Shown: one piece after another, positions 1-12,112 of the stretch
Numbering within the stretch: the first letter of the stretch is position 1
How the letters are laid out: each line of letters begins with the position of its first letter
NCBI RefSeq assembly: GCF_047495875.1
Contig: NC_092458.1
Span: 113,881,727 to 113,945,726 of the forward strand
Source: Pithys albifrons albifrons
Lineage: Eukaryota > Chordata > Aves > Passeriformes > Thamnophilidae
Direction: 5' to 3'
Length of the DNA: 64,000 nucleotides
Notes under the pieces: model-generated
Told to the model about the DNA's origin: nothing
Database searches by the model: none
Seen by the model: only the letters and a program-made list of their open reading frames with translations
Position numbers and translations under genes: made by a program

Positions 1-1656
1 CTGATTAAAAGCAGCTCCAGCTACAAGGCAGGTCTAACTAACCTGCAAAACTAATTCCTCTGCATTGGTACCCAGCAGAAAATCACAGCATAAATAAGAG
101 CTGAAAGCCTCACGTTGTCATCTGGTGGTTTTTCCTGGCTCTGGCTGGGAGAGGGACCTGCTTGGCCCCTTTCAGGCCCTTCCACAGCTGAGCTGGTTCC
201 CCCCTCAGTGCCGGGCACAACCCCCCCCTGCCTGGCACGGGGGGCACTCGCTGGCAGCTGAGCACTCCCATCCAGGCAATTAGCAACGCTCAGCCAGCCT
301 GGGAGAGCCTGGGAAGCTGCAGGAGTGTTTGTTTGGCCTGCCAAACCTCACACCAAGAAGCAGCATGAAGCAAAAGGAAATAAATGAAGGAAATCTCTGC
401 TATAAAATTTAAAAACTAGGATTTTTTTTTTTGCCTGGCTTGCATATGAGCACTGATGGAAAAACTTGTTGTGCTCAGGTCAGCTTGCAGTTCTGTATAG
501 AAATTCTACAATAAAATTATCAGAACACCTCTATTTTAGGCCTAAACTAAAAATAAATAAGTATATAAATATAAGAGATCTATAAACCCATGACAATATC
601 TCTGTTGAATTCAGAGTACTTACTGCAATACATTAAATTAGATGAGTGCCTTATTTTGGCCACACATCACTTTTCAGAGTGAAATAGAAAGAAAGGGCTG
701 AAATAAATTATTTAATGCTCATTTTTCATCTCTGTTAGAATTCTGTCATTGTGCCCTACCACAGGAACACACAAATTCTGTGCATTTTGTGAGAGTATTG
801 ATGAGAACACACTCTGAAATAGTTTTAGTTTCAGTGATAGATATGGAAGTTACTTGAAATCAGCTTGTAATTTGCTAAAATTCTTAATGATGGGATATTA
901 ATTGTAACAGGAACACGACATTTGGGTATGGGACAAAAGTGCTGTATCAGAGCTTGGCATTTTATCAGCAACAACCAACACACTCCTTTCCTTACTTTCT
1001 TCATACTGCAGGTACAATTTACTTGGTTTTTCTAAGTCAAATTTGAACAATTTTCTTAATGTTTAGGAACTTTCTACTTCACTGGAACTCCCCTCCAACA
1101 CCACAGACCATAAAACCCACCCAAACCCCATTCCATTATAATAATTTAATTGCATCACATAAAGAATTTAAGTATTAATGAACTGAGGGTCAAACCATTC
1201 AAGAAAGGTCTTGCATATCCTGCTGGAAGGAAAACTTCAGTGAAATAAAATGCAAATTTTCATTTCTGAATGTAAGATTTAACACTAATATTCCAGCAGT
1301 GGAATTGGTGAGATTCTCTCCTCCTCCATCCCCCTCTTACGAACATATCTTTGTAAATGAACATAAACTAACAATGTAGGGGGGGAAAACCCTCCTCAGC
1401 CAACAAAACCAACCCTGGGAAAGAGGAAAAAGGTCTCCCTCTTAGATTTGCTTCAAATAACCTTTTGCCCAAGTTTGTTATTACACATCCCAGTGTGTTT
1501 ATTGACCCCCATGGCTGGGAGTGGAACCAACTCCACTGCTATGGCAGATTCAGGGACCCCTCAAGGAAAAGGGTTTTATCCCTTCTCCATAAATTCACAA
1601 GGGCTTTACTAATTTTTAATCAGAACTGTACTAACTTTGTATTTGATATTAATTTT

Positions 1657-2060
1657 TGATTTTAGCTTGTACCTCAGTTTGTCAGTGATCTTGACCATGC
1701 AGAGCTTTAGACAAAGAGGAATTTAATGGCCTAAGATGAACTTTAAGAAATAAACCAAAACCTTGTTTAGATTAAAGGCCAAGCTGTAAGAAATAAATCA
1801 GAAAACCTGTCTGGGTTGATTTGAAGCTGTAACATTGTTTGGTTAAAAGGAAATATAGGGGTAAGATCTGCTAAATGTCACCCTAAATAACTGCTTACCT
1901 TTGTGGAGGGTTCTCAGTTGTAACTAAGAATATAAACCTGGAAACACAAAAGTCTCCCTGAACATGTCATTGGTGGAATTGTCCCCCATGTTCCCAGTGC
2001 TGAATAAAAGCAAGAATTTTGTTCTATTCTATTGGATTTGATTGTTTCTTAACTCAGCAC
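1657..2060 (+). mobile_element. Possible degraded solo LTR
   Basis: The stretch has LTR-like order: a TATA-like box (AATATAAACC near 1930), about 75 bases later a polyadenylation signal (AATAAA in CTGAATAAAAGC near 2003), then a T-rich tail ending near TTAACTCAGCA. No clean TG...CA ends or target duplication could be fixed, so the borders are guesses. It abuts the LTR at 2064. Confidence 0.3.
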
Positions 2061-2063
2061 TAC

Positions 2064-2668
2064 TGTGGTAGTTTTGGCTTTAGTTCCAGCCAGGCCTCAG
2101 CCAGGCCTCAGTTCCGCAGGCCCAGAGAATGTGACATAGATTAGAAGGGACAAACATCCCCTGACTTAAGCAACCAAAGAGGTATTTCATATCATCTGAC
2201 ATCATCAAGAAGTGTCAAGAAGTATAAAAAGAGAGGGAGGTGGAGCTTCTGTCTCTTTTGGTCTTTGCCTCAGCCCCTGAGGCTGCCCTGCCCTGCCCTG
2301 CCCTGCCGAGATCAGGCCTTGCCCCATCCCCTCTCTGTTATGCAGGGAGGGGAACATTTGCTTGTTCATTTTTCCCTCTCTTGCTGAGTGTTTTCTCTGG
2401 AAGAGTTTTTGGGAGGTTTTGTGGGGTTTGGGTGGTTGCAATCTCTATTATTTGGTTGGGTGGCTCGGTAGTTATTGTTTGGTTTTTTCTTCACGCATTT
2501 GTGTATCTATGTATTATATCATATTCTGGTTTTAATTGTCTTTCTTTTGTATAATATAAGAAACTTGCTACTTTGGGTTTTGGGTTTTTTCATCTCTCCC
2601 TCCTTTTTGCTTAGTTGGGCAAACCCTTTCTCTCTGTGTTGGGCAGTCTTAGCCAGCTCAGCCTCACA
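2064..2668 (+). mobile_element. LTR retroelement, probably solo LTR
   Basis: The segment begins TGTGGTAGTTTTGGCTTTAG and ends CCAGCTCAGCCTCACA. These ends are imperfect inverted repeats and resemble those of the element at 38731-40238 (TGTTATGGGTTTAGCTGG and CCAGCTCAACCCAAGACA). Inside are a TATA-like box (AGTATAAAAAG near 2221), a CTGCC pentamer run at about 2283-2306 and a T-rich right half, usual for avian ERV LTRs. No coding region follows. No exact target duplication is visible. It ends 73 bases from the splice donor side of exon 2742-2951, on the strand opposite to the gene. Confidence 0.55.
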
Positions 2669-2741
2669 CAACCAATGCCCCCACGAAGCAGAACAAAACA
2701 GCCCAAGGCACTGGGCTGTCCCCCCGGCCCCCCAGACTCAC

Positions 2742-2951
2742 ACTGGTGGTGTAGGCGGCGTCGGGGTCGTCCTCGAGCACGCGGGACAGCCCGAAGTCGG
2801 AGACCTTGCACATGAGGTTGCTGTTGACGAGGATGTTGCGCGCGGCCAGGTCGCGGTGCACGTAGCCCATGTCCGACAGGTACTTCATGCCCGCGGCGAT
2901 GCCCCGCAGCATGCCCACCAGCTGGATCACCGTGAAGTGCCCGTCGTGCTT
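2742..2951 (-). CDS. EPHA6: EPHA6 exon: catalytic loop, DFG motif and activation segment
   Basis: The exon follows CTCTCTGCCTGCAG and ends ACCACCAGT|GTGAGT: exactly 70 codons in phase 0, the standard 210-base Eph kinase exon. It begins [20 protein letters not shown]. Residues 32-39 are HRDLAARN, the catalytic loop with its Asp; residues 52-54 are DFG, the magnesium site; residue 67 is the activation-loop Tyr in DPDAAYTTS. The enzyme therefore looks active. Base use is odd: 69 of 70 third positions are G or C and there are about 24 CpGs, while other exons of the gene range from about 38 to 80 percent. Met47 (NLMCKV) and Asp64 (DPDAAY) differ from the Val and Glu that most Eph proteins carry, as I recall them. 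EPHA8 has DPDAAY too, but the neighbouring exons argue against EPHA8. The next exon (GGKIPIRW) is outside the window. Confidence 0.95.
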
Positions 2952-3915
2952 CTGCAGGCAGAGAGGCCAGTTAGGGGATACTCCTCCTGCTCCTTCCTCT
3001 CACTGCAGTGCTTTAACTCACCTCCCAAACACCCACTGCAAGCCGGTTTTCCCAGCATTTCCCAGTGTGCTCCCACCTCTCGGGGGTAATGATAACAAGC
3101 AAAGCTAAGGATGGCTCAGGTGATGCACCTTGCCCTGCTGAGTTGGAAGGAAATGATAAGTGATGTCTAAAAGGGTTTTTGATTTTTGATTTTTTCATTC
3201 TTATAGATTTTAGAAGTACTTCTAACTGTAGTAAAATGTAGATTTAGTGTGCTAATATTTCTAACAGCTTAAGTTCAATGTTTATACATGCCAAACTCTG
3301 CCATATCAGTAGCTCAAATTCTTTTAGTTATTTAGACTCTCTTCAAGGTAGAATAATGAAAAATATCAAAAGGACTGCAGAATGAGACATAAACACAGGG
3401 CAGAGTGACCCAGAAGTCAGAACATTTGAAGAACTCCAGGAGCCCAAGGAAGAGGAAGAATTATGAAGACAGGGTCTCACTGACCCCAGACTCAAATCCT
3501 GAGAGGGTGGAACAGGGGTGGGACCAGGGGGAAGACAGGGCTGGACTGAGAGATGTGTGAACTGGGGATTGGTTAGCCCATATTATAAAATCCATGGACA
3601 CCAGTGTTTGGGGGGTGCACGTGCATGTCATTATGTATTCCTAAGGGCCCTCAGTCCGGTATTCAAGGAATTTCACTTTTTATCTTATCCCACACTAACG
3701 TGGCTCGGAGTCCTGCTTTGTTGGGGTCTCATGGCATCATAAGCCTAATATTTGTTCTGCCTGTTTTGCTAGAAATGCATTGTAGAAACACCAGTTAATA
3801 ACTTGTTCTGTTTTAGTTACCTGGGCCAAAGTCTTTGGACCAAAGTCTTCTCATTATAGAAAATATGGAGTATATACAAGAGACCACCGGGCTGTGAGTC
3901 ACATGTCTTAGATGT

Positions 3916-4230
3916 AACTCCCTGAAGGGAAGTTCTGGCCAGGTGGGGGTTGGTCTCTTCTCCCAGGCACTCAGCAATAGGACAAGGGGGCACGATGGGC
4001 TCAAGCTTTGCCAGGGGAAATTGAAGTTGGAGAGCAGAAAAAAATTCTTTGCTCAGGCATTGGAATGGGCTGCCCAGAGAGGGGGTGGATTCCCCATCCC
4101 TGGAGGTTTTTAACCTGAACTTGGCCGTCGCACTGAGTGCCATGATCTGGTAAAGGGACTGGAGTTGGACCAAGGGTTGGACTTGATGATCTCAGAGGTC
4201 TTTTCCAACCCAATCCATTCTATGATTCTG
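3916..4230 (+). mobile_element. CR1 LINE, 5'-truncated 3' end
   Basis: The sense strand is the plus strand. It matches the other copies here from AACTCCCTGAAGGGAAGTTC to the tail CCATTCTATGATTCTG. The middle encodes the degraded C-terminus of the CR1 reverse-transcriptase protein, with frame breaks. CR1 is the main bird LINE and inserts as 5'-truncated copies without a poly(A) tail. Confidence 0.88.
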
Positions 4231-4507
4231 TTTAAATTAGATACAGGAGGCTCAAAGCCAGGACTTTGTACACTTGAAGCAGCTGGATCAGCAAACACAG
4301 AAAAGTAAAGAATTGGTTAATGTGTGTAATTCAATGTTGTAACCAGGCTTCTGAAATGTGTAAAATGTCTTGCTTTGTATCCTCAAGCCGGGCTGGTGTG
4401 TCCAGAGAGAGCTGCAATAAATACCTTTGCTGCTTAAAGAGAAATTGTCTATAAGCAGTTCCTTATTCTGAGGTTTCTCGGCTTCAGTAATTGGACTTCT
4501 CTTCATC

Positions 4508-4646
4508 ACAGAATTATAGAATGGATTGAGTTGGAAAAGATCTCCGAGATCATCAAGTCCAACCCTTGGTCCAACTCCAGTCCCTTTACCAGATCATGGC
4601 ACTCAGTGCCACGGCCAGGCTCAGTTTAAAAACCTCCAGGGATGGG
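4508..4646 (-). mobile_element. CR1 LINE, short 3' fragment
   Basis: About 140 bases matching only the last part of CR1, in reverse orientation: the tail complement ACAGAATTATAGAATGG opens it, followed by the conserved block around GGCACTGAGTGCC in complement. It lies under 300 bases from an oppositely oriented copy at 3916-4230. Confidence 0.85.
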
Positions 4647-7059
4647 ATGCATCCCTTTAATGACTCTCCCTTTTGCAGCCAATTTAGATACAAGTCACCT
4701 GACTTTGATCTGGTGATATGACTTGAAATAAATGCCAAAGCTGGGAGATAAAAGACCAACTGTTTGATATCAGAAAGAACATTTCCTGCCTCATCTTGCC
4801 ATTTTTCCTCAGAACATGTCACCATCTTGTATGTCATTCTCATAAAACTTGCTACTCTAACAATTGGTCCTGAAGCTGCAAAATGCATCCTTTTACCAAC
4901 TACTACAACTATTTCCCAGAAAGCACCTGAAGAAAGTATTTTGAAACATGAATAAAACCTCTTGAAATATCTGTTATTCTTTGCAAATATTCATTACTAT
5001 GTAGATTCTTCCTAAGAGGAAAAAAGGTGTTGCTAAAGTAGTGAATTAAATCTTTACATCCCTGTTTGTTGCCACGTTTTCACACCTTCTTCCTACTGGC
5101 AACATTTAATATTGCTCAGGACACTTTCCCCAGACTCTGGATTTTAGCACAAGAATTAGAAAGCACACAGAAATCCTCTCTTCATCTATTACTCCCTGAC
5201 CTCAGGAAAAAAAAGAACCCTCTTTTTGTTGTCTCAGCCTTGACTGGCTGCACTGAGGTGCTTCTGCTCCCTCACCTTTTTTGCTTTTTTTCCCCCAAGG
5301 GTTTGTTTAAAAAAAATCCCAAAACAACCTGAAAAAGTCTGAAGCTTTATCTATGTCTGTTCTGCACCTGACACCACATAATCCCTTAACATTAGATTAA
5401 AAAGGAGATTTGGGCTGAAACTCAGGGGTTATTCCAAGGTTTTTCCAAAGTCTCCCTGGAAGAATCCCTTAAGCTCAGCCCCATGAATGCATTAAGCTGC
5501 TTAACTCCTGTTGGTGGTGACTCTCTCAATAAGAGTTCTGTCATTAACCATGTCCAGCTGCTCAGTCTCAGTTTCCCCATCTGCAGCATTAAAGTTAACT
5601 CTTTAAAATTAACACTTCCTTAATGATTCAGTGCTTTGGGGCCTGTGTCCAGCTGGTCCAATAAGGGAAGGACACAGGACCTTTACCCAGTGTTTTATGT
5701 AATGAGGCCACATAGGATTTGGGTTTTGCTTTTTTATTTCATAATTCTGAATGTTTATTTGCCTTAAAAATGATGAAGCTGGTTGCCAGCAGTTCATATT
5801 CTTTACACTTCCCATGTTTGGGTAACTTTTTTTAGCTAACTAAGTAGACGTTGGATTTGGAATAAAGTGCCAGCACCTGAATTTGGCAAAATGGCCAATC
5901 CAAAACCTCCACAGCAAAGCACCAAACAAACCAGCCCCCAAACCTCTGGGTCTCACCTCCTCCTCATTTCCTTCACAGCTCCATTCTTTCAACAAACCTC
6001 AGAGTCATCTGCTACACCTCCTTAAACCTTTTGTCTTCTCACATCACAAACATTCATTCCTTCCTTTTTTAATTTCTTCTCCTTCAAATCTCACGCTTGA
6101 TTGATTTTTCATAAAACCTTTTTCGTCTGTTTCCAAACCTCATACTTGCCTTACCAGCACAGCAGGAATGCTTGAGCTTAAAACAATCTTATGCTTTTGC
6201 CATTCTCTCCCTCCTTCTTTCCAATTTCTTTTGGCTTCTGCCTTGACAAAAGAAGTTCAAGCTTCTTCTCTTTACCTTTAAAGCAATGACAGACCTGCTA
6301 ACATACCACTTGCAATTTTATTCTGTCCTCCTCCTCCCTGTGTGTATTTCTCCAAATCCTCCATTCCATCTGTTCTCCTCTGCCCCTTCTCATGTTTGCT
6401 TTTATATTGTTTCACTGCCAGCCTTGCACTGGAACTACATTTTTCCTGTCAGCAAAACAGTCTCCTCTCTCAAGTCTCTCTGTAATCCCTCCTGCATCTG
6501 ATTCCACGCCAGTTGTGTCCCCACACAGCCTATAAACTGTTGCCTGCCAATATATCAGAATATTTGTCTGAATTAAGCTGACCTGGGTGCAGACCATGGG
6601 CCACACTTAACCCTTGGGAAACTCAACCAGAATGATGAAATCATAGCAGGGATGAGTCTGGTCTTGTATCTTCAGCATTTGTAACCCCCCAAGTCCAATC
6701 CTTTGGCAACTTTTCCATAGTGTTGTTTCATTTGCTTGTTATAGGGACACAAAACACTCCCCTGACTGATGGGGTGGTTTGTACCCAGGGTTTTGTTCTG
6801 ATTCCCACAGCTCAGCTTTGAAATATGCTTTGGATGGCATTCCCTCTGGGCTCTTCAGGGTGTTAATCAATCCTGGCAGCAATTCAGACCTCCCTGCACT
6901 CACCACATTTATCCTATCATGTCATTAAATTTTAATCAGGCTTTAATGGCTTTGCTAAACAAACTTTTCTCAGCAGCTGAGTGCAGATGCAACGTCTGAG
7001 CAGTTGCCATTGCATTTATGCAGCGGTGCAAATGCCCTGAAAAAGTGTTTTGGTGGGTT

Positions 7060-7110
7060 GTTTTTTTCTTTTTGCCTTTTTTTTTTTTGCCTTTTTTTTT
7101 TTTTTTTATT
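7060..7110 (+). repeat. Pyrimidine (T-rich) tract
   Basis: About 50 bases of nearly pure T broken by TTTTTGCC units, giving three successive T runs of up to 16. It is intronic low-complexity sequence with no other feature attached; on the gene's strand it is a poly-A run. Confidence 0.85.
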
Positions 7111-8640
7111 CAGCTACACTTTGCTTTTCAAATATTCTCCTCCTGCTACAGACCTTTCAAGAGCACTGACATATAATGGGCTGGTAAGGAGGGTCAGTTG
7201 CTGCTTTTTGCCCTCCAGTGTGCTCTAGTTTGGTGCTTTTCTACAAGCCCCTGGAATTTTGCTTCTTCAGAAGCTTTTGTTTCTCTTGTAACCTTTTGGA
7301 GGTGTGGCCACTGAATTTCTACCTGTTTTAAAGCCACTTCTTTATTTCCCGTATAAGTCACAGCACTTTTATGCCCTTGTGCTCTAAGAAGTGTGCAAGA
7401 CTTGCTGTGAGTCTAAATATTTTACTGCAGATGATTTGGATCTTATTTTAGATGGAGAATAGCACTAAAAATGATATCTCTGTGATGATCTTCCAAAATT
7501 CAAACTACAGCTTGGTGTTGCTTGGCAGTACAACTCATGATTCCCACTATCACTCACGTTTATATTATTGGTACAGAATGAGGTCAACTGATAATTCCTT
7601 CTTTAGTCAACTAACAGAGTTTCATGCATATTTAATTAATTATTATTTATAGGTTCCATTCATTCAATCAAATATAATTACTTTAGTTCATTTTAATTGC
7701 TAACGAGCAATCCTAAGTGACTCTTCAACCATTAAAAATATGGGAAATATTTTTATTATTAAAAATATTTGCAAGCTGAGCCCCTTCCAAAGTTTATCAT
7801 GAGATGCAATAACCATCCTCTCCTCTGCAGCTGATTATTCCAGCCACAGTGGAGTATTGTGCCCTTGTCCTCACTTATTTCTAATTAGTTTTGAGCTAAT
7901 TAGTTACTGAATTACTTCTTAATTGTGTTGTGATGATTTTAAATCCTAGCTCCACCCTGCTGTCTGCCTGTGTCCCTACTCACAGCTTTGGATTGCCTGA
8001 ACATTTCCAAGTTGAGCTGCAAATCTCAGGATGCAGAATTTAATAAAACCCCGGGAAAACACAGACTACAGAACAGCCCAACATGCTGCACTTTCCCTCC
8101 AAATTCCACTCCCTCCATACAGTGTGTGGCCAGTAGTGGCCACCAGCAGAAACTCAGGAAGACCACATTGCTCCATAGTTTTCCTTCTGTTCCAAAAGCA
8201 ACTCAGACTGTCAGAATTAACTCCTGACAAAACCACATTGCCTCGCGCTTATCTCGCTGTTATCTCGGAGGTGCTTAGAAACACTCTGCTGATAATTTGT
8301 TCCAGAAATCTGACATTAAGCTGACTGCCTTGTGATTTCTTGGCTTTTCTTCCCCCTTCTTTTAAAAGACATTAATGACTGTGGCTCTGTCCTGATCCTC
8401 TGGTTTCTTACGTGTTCTTGGCAACTTCACCAAGATAAAGAGCACACTGCGAGTCCACGTCACCCATTGAATTATTTCTGCCTTCAAATACAAGACAGTT
8501 TGTAATAAATGTCTTCCTGCTTGGTAGTAAGAATATCTATAGTATTTAACAATTAAAAATGGGCGTTTCTAAACTTCTCACAGCAGTATCAGAAAATGTT
8601 TTCTCCCTCCCTTTAACAAGGTAAAACTTTGCTTGAGAAC

Positions 8641-8783
8641 ACCATCCCTGGAGGTTTATAAACTGAGCTTGGCCGTGGCACTGAGTGCCATGATCTGGTA
8701 AAGGGACTGGAGCTGGACCAAGGGTTGGACTTGATGATCTCGGAGGTCTTTTCCAACCCAATCCATTCTATGATTCTATGATT
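8641..8783 (+). mobile_element. CR1 LINE, short 3' fragment
   Basis: A forward copy of the CR1 3' end, from CCATCCCTGGAGGTTTATAA to ATTCTATGATTCTATGATTG. Only the last coding bases and the 3' untranslated tail remain. Confidence 0.87.
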
Positions 8784-9660
8784 GAACAAATGTTGGCTCT
8801 GGAGCATCAGCAAGAGCTTCTCAGGTTGATCTTACACCACATAAATACAGGCTGCTTACAGTTTCACTCTTAAAGTAATTCATTATTTCAAATTTATTTT
8901 TCTAATTTCTCCATCTGATTGGGGGTCTCCAGTGCAGGTTTTCCTCTTTACAGAGCCCTTTTGGAAAGCAAGATGCCACCTTTATCCTGCCAGGAAAGGA
9001 ACGTGCCTCCAATAAATCCAAGTGCACACGAAGGCAAAAGGAGGAGTGTTGTTATGAGCTCTGATGTTGGTGCCTCTCTGAGTGCAGATAAATAAGAACA
9101 GGAAGCACCAAACTTGGCAAAGACCACCTGGCTCCCTCTCCCCAGAGCTCCTGTGTCTCTGGGGCCACGGCAGGTGGAGACACAACACACACTTTACAAC
9201 ATCCTTTGGCAGAACTTGCTGCAAGTCCTCATTTTTCTCTTTTCTTCCTTCCCCCCAAACTTGCTCAGTGGAGGTGTCTGCGCTGCAGCAGCTGAGCTGT
9301 GGTTGGGCAAAGGGGGAGCCTGATGGCAAAGCTGCTCTGACAATAACTCCATAATTACTGCGTGAGAGAGCAATATATCACAATATTTCCTCCATCTAGG
9401 AACACATCTTGGCCTCTGCTGGACCAGCCTGGAGGGATTAAGATTTCAAGCTGAATTCCAGGGTTTTATTTGCTGTACACTCTGCTGCAGGTGGTGCTCC
9501 CAGGCAATTAAACATGTTTCTTATAAACTCTTCCAAAGATCAAAATATGTTTTACGGCATTTTCTTCACTCTGCATGCCTGTAAATAAATCTTTTTTTTA
9601 CAAGTATTTTAAGCGTTTTTCTTTTGGTTTTTTGGTGGTTTTTGTTTGTTTGAATCCCAG

Positions 9661-9792
9661 GATCCCAGACTGTTCTGATTTGGAAGGGACCCCCAAGGAT
9701 CATCGAGTCCAACTCTTCAGTCAATGGCCCACACAGGGGATTGAACCCATGACCTTGGCATTATTAGAACCAAGTTTTAACCAACTGAGCCA
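9661..9792 (-). mobile_element. tRNA-Ile-derived SINE (TguSINE1-like)
   Basis: On the minus strand a tRNA-like head (box A-like GGCTCAGTTGGTTAAAAC, then AATAATGCCAAGGTCATGGG and a box B-like GGGTTCAATCC) closely follows vertebrate tRNA-Ile. It is joined to a CR1-like 3' tail (GGACTCGATGATCCTTGG to TCTGGGATC). This head-tail structure fits the zebra finch SINE I know as TguSINE1; the name is from memory. It would be copied by the CR1 machinery. Pol III promoter boxes are partly decayed. Confidence 0.8.
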
Positions 9793-12039
9793 ATCTCAGG
9801 ATCATGGTTGGTTTTGTTGTTGTTATTATGCCTCTCTCTTGGTTGTCTTTTTGTTGTATCTTTTACAGTGTATACCAACAAACATCTGTGACTGCAACTT
9901 TCCTTCTTACAACTAAACCCACACCTTTCCATCAATACAGACAGAAGCCCTTTCAGCCCTTCCTGTCTTTATTATTGTTATTATTTTCCTCATGTGCTTG
10001 CAGAATAAAGGATTGCTAAAACACCCACAGCACAGCCAGGGGACTAAAACATATAATGTGTCCCTCCACCACCCAAAGTCTGTGTGTGGAGCTGGTGACA
10101 AGGAATTGTACCTGGATTTCCCCCATCCCCAAGTCTGAGGCACTTTCTTTCCAGGCACAGATTATCTGGCAGCTGTTGGGGTCACACTGAAAGAGGACTG
10201 AGCTTCCAGCCCCTGAGGAAACACTAAGCTGGGAGCCCACAGCCTTTTGCAGAGAAATCTCTCAAAGTGATACCAGAAATGAACCCACACAAACCTTATT
10301 GCTGGTCACACAACCATTTCATTGCCAGCATTTCAGGTGTACTTTTGTGGGGTGATTAATTCACATAACTCCATCTTGTAAGGAAAAAAAAGGCAACTGA
10401 GTTCCATCTCTTGGAAATGAGTTTATATAACTGCAAAAATAACACAGTATTTCTGAGGAAAATTCAGTGTCAAGTGCCTTCAGCAATTGAGGGTGTCTGA
10501 TGATGCACAATCACTGTAATTAATTGCCATCATCTTACAGAATTGCTTATAATTAGCTGATGCCTTTGCACTAAGAATATCTCTCAAGCATCTTCATATT
10601 GCAAATCCATGGCAATTTTTTGTTTTTTTTTTACCCAAAAGCTGGAAGTTTGCAGCCAGTAGAGAGGCAAGAGAGAATTCAGCTGAGCTTGCTGTTAAAT
10701 TCACACAAATAGCAGGAAGTAACTGGGAAGTAATAGCTACAAAGATTTTGGGGTCAGGGGGCTGAGGGGGGCTTTGCTTGGAGATTGTCATTGTCCTGTC
10801 AAGGAAATGTCCCCCAAATGTGAGGGTGGGAAGGGCAAATTGGGTCCTTCTGGAATACCCTCAGTGCTTCATCAGAGAATCCCACTTTGAATTGGTAGCA
10901 CTGACCCATTTTTGCACTTTTGGGAGAAGATGGAGGGATGTGCTGGTGAATTTTTGCAGGCTGTGGGGAGATATTTCTTATGGTGAGAAATGGATTTTCC
11001 CCCTCTCTGTGGAAAAACACTGCACTGTAACAAGTGATCCTTTAAATAATAAGATAGACTCTCTTATAAGCCCTTCTAAATCTCACAACATTTCTTAAGT
11101 TCACTGAATGCCTTTCATTGGGATTGCTGAAGATAAAGCCTTTCTGTTTCTTTATGTCTTCACAAAAGCTTTTACAAGTGTGGACTGGTATCTGCAGGAA
11201 ACAACTATTATTAATGAAGCAGCTGGATTTCTTTTTAAATAGGTTACTTTGCAGCCATTTACTCTGCTAATTATGAACAGAAATGCTGACATATCTACAG
11301 TGCTTTGGGGTGTTCAATATTATCTAAAGCACATTTAAAAAGCATTGGAGAAGAATAACCCATATCTGAATTGAAACTGTAAAATAAGATACAGGGAAAA
11401 CAGTGGCAGAAATTACTGGCTCCCATTTCCCCCCAGCAGTTTTGCTTCCAAATATATCCCATGGAATGGGAGAAGGATTTGCTCCACAGGAACATCATAA
11501 TTTGGCTGATGGCACTTTCTATTAAAGCATCCTGATAAGCAGAAACTATCCCAATAAATGGAGGCACGTGAAGAGAAACTGGAATATAAGTAATATAAAG
11601 GTAATTCTCTCTCATGAATTATTTTATTCCCTTCTGTGACATTCTGCACATGCATCCAGGCACAGGGCAACATTTCAGGCCCAGGCAAGTCTTCCTGGGG
11701 CACTGGTGAGAAACTGCAGACTGTGGATGCTGCAGGTCCTCAAATCAGTGGCAGATGGACAGAGAGATGAGCCAGAAAGGTTCTTTAAAAACTCCCCATT
11801 TTCTAAGACATGGGTGATACCAAACACTCCATAAAAACAACTTGATTGTGAGAAATCAGCAAATTCCCACCAGTTTCTGACAACATAACAGGTATCTGTC
11901 ATTACAGTGAAGGATAAAATAATTATTTGGTAGAGCCACTGAAGAGGACAAGAAGACATGTTAGAGAAAAAAGTACTGTGGGATAATCAGAATTAAAAAG
12001 GAAGGGAGAATCATTGCCTGGAAACACCAACTGTGCCAG

Positions 12040-12112
12040 CAGTTGGACTGGAGTTGGATCTCGGAGGTCTTTTCCAACCCAATCCATTCTGTGATTTTAT
12101 GATTCTATGATA
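12040..12112 (+). mobile_element. CR1 LINE, very short 3' end
   Basis: About 70 bases of CR1 3' terminus: GACTGGAGTTGGATCTCGGA, then TTTTCCAACCCAATCCATTC and the ATTCTATGAT repeat tail. It is about 525 bases from exon 12638-12699. Confidence 0.8.

Larger units (their letters stand above)
1..2741 (-). other. EPHA6: EPHA6 intron following exon 2742-2951 (partial)
   Basis: AT-rich intron sequence continues off the left end of the window. It starts at a strong GTGAGT donor at 2736-2741. It holds an LTR (2064-2668) very close to the donor and a possible second LTR-like stretch before it (about 1657-2060). Bases 1-1650 contain only scattered A/T-rich sequence and a G/C-richer patch at about 120-320; no exon, RNA or recognisable repeat was seen there. 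Confidence 0.8.

Noticed and set aside
2475..3108. Forward open frames across 2475-3108
   Set aside because: Shadows of the minus-strand EPHA6 exon, whose CpG-rich sequence lacks stops on both strands.
9661..9792. A functional tRNA-Ile gene
   Set aside because: The head is mutated, lacks a good acceptor stem and is fused to a CR1-like tail; two further copies have the same fusion.
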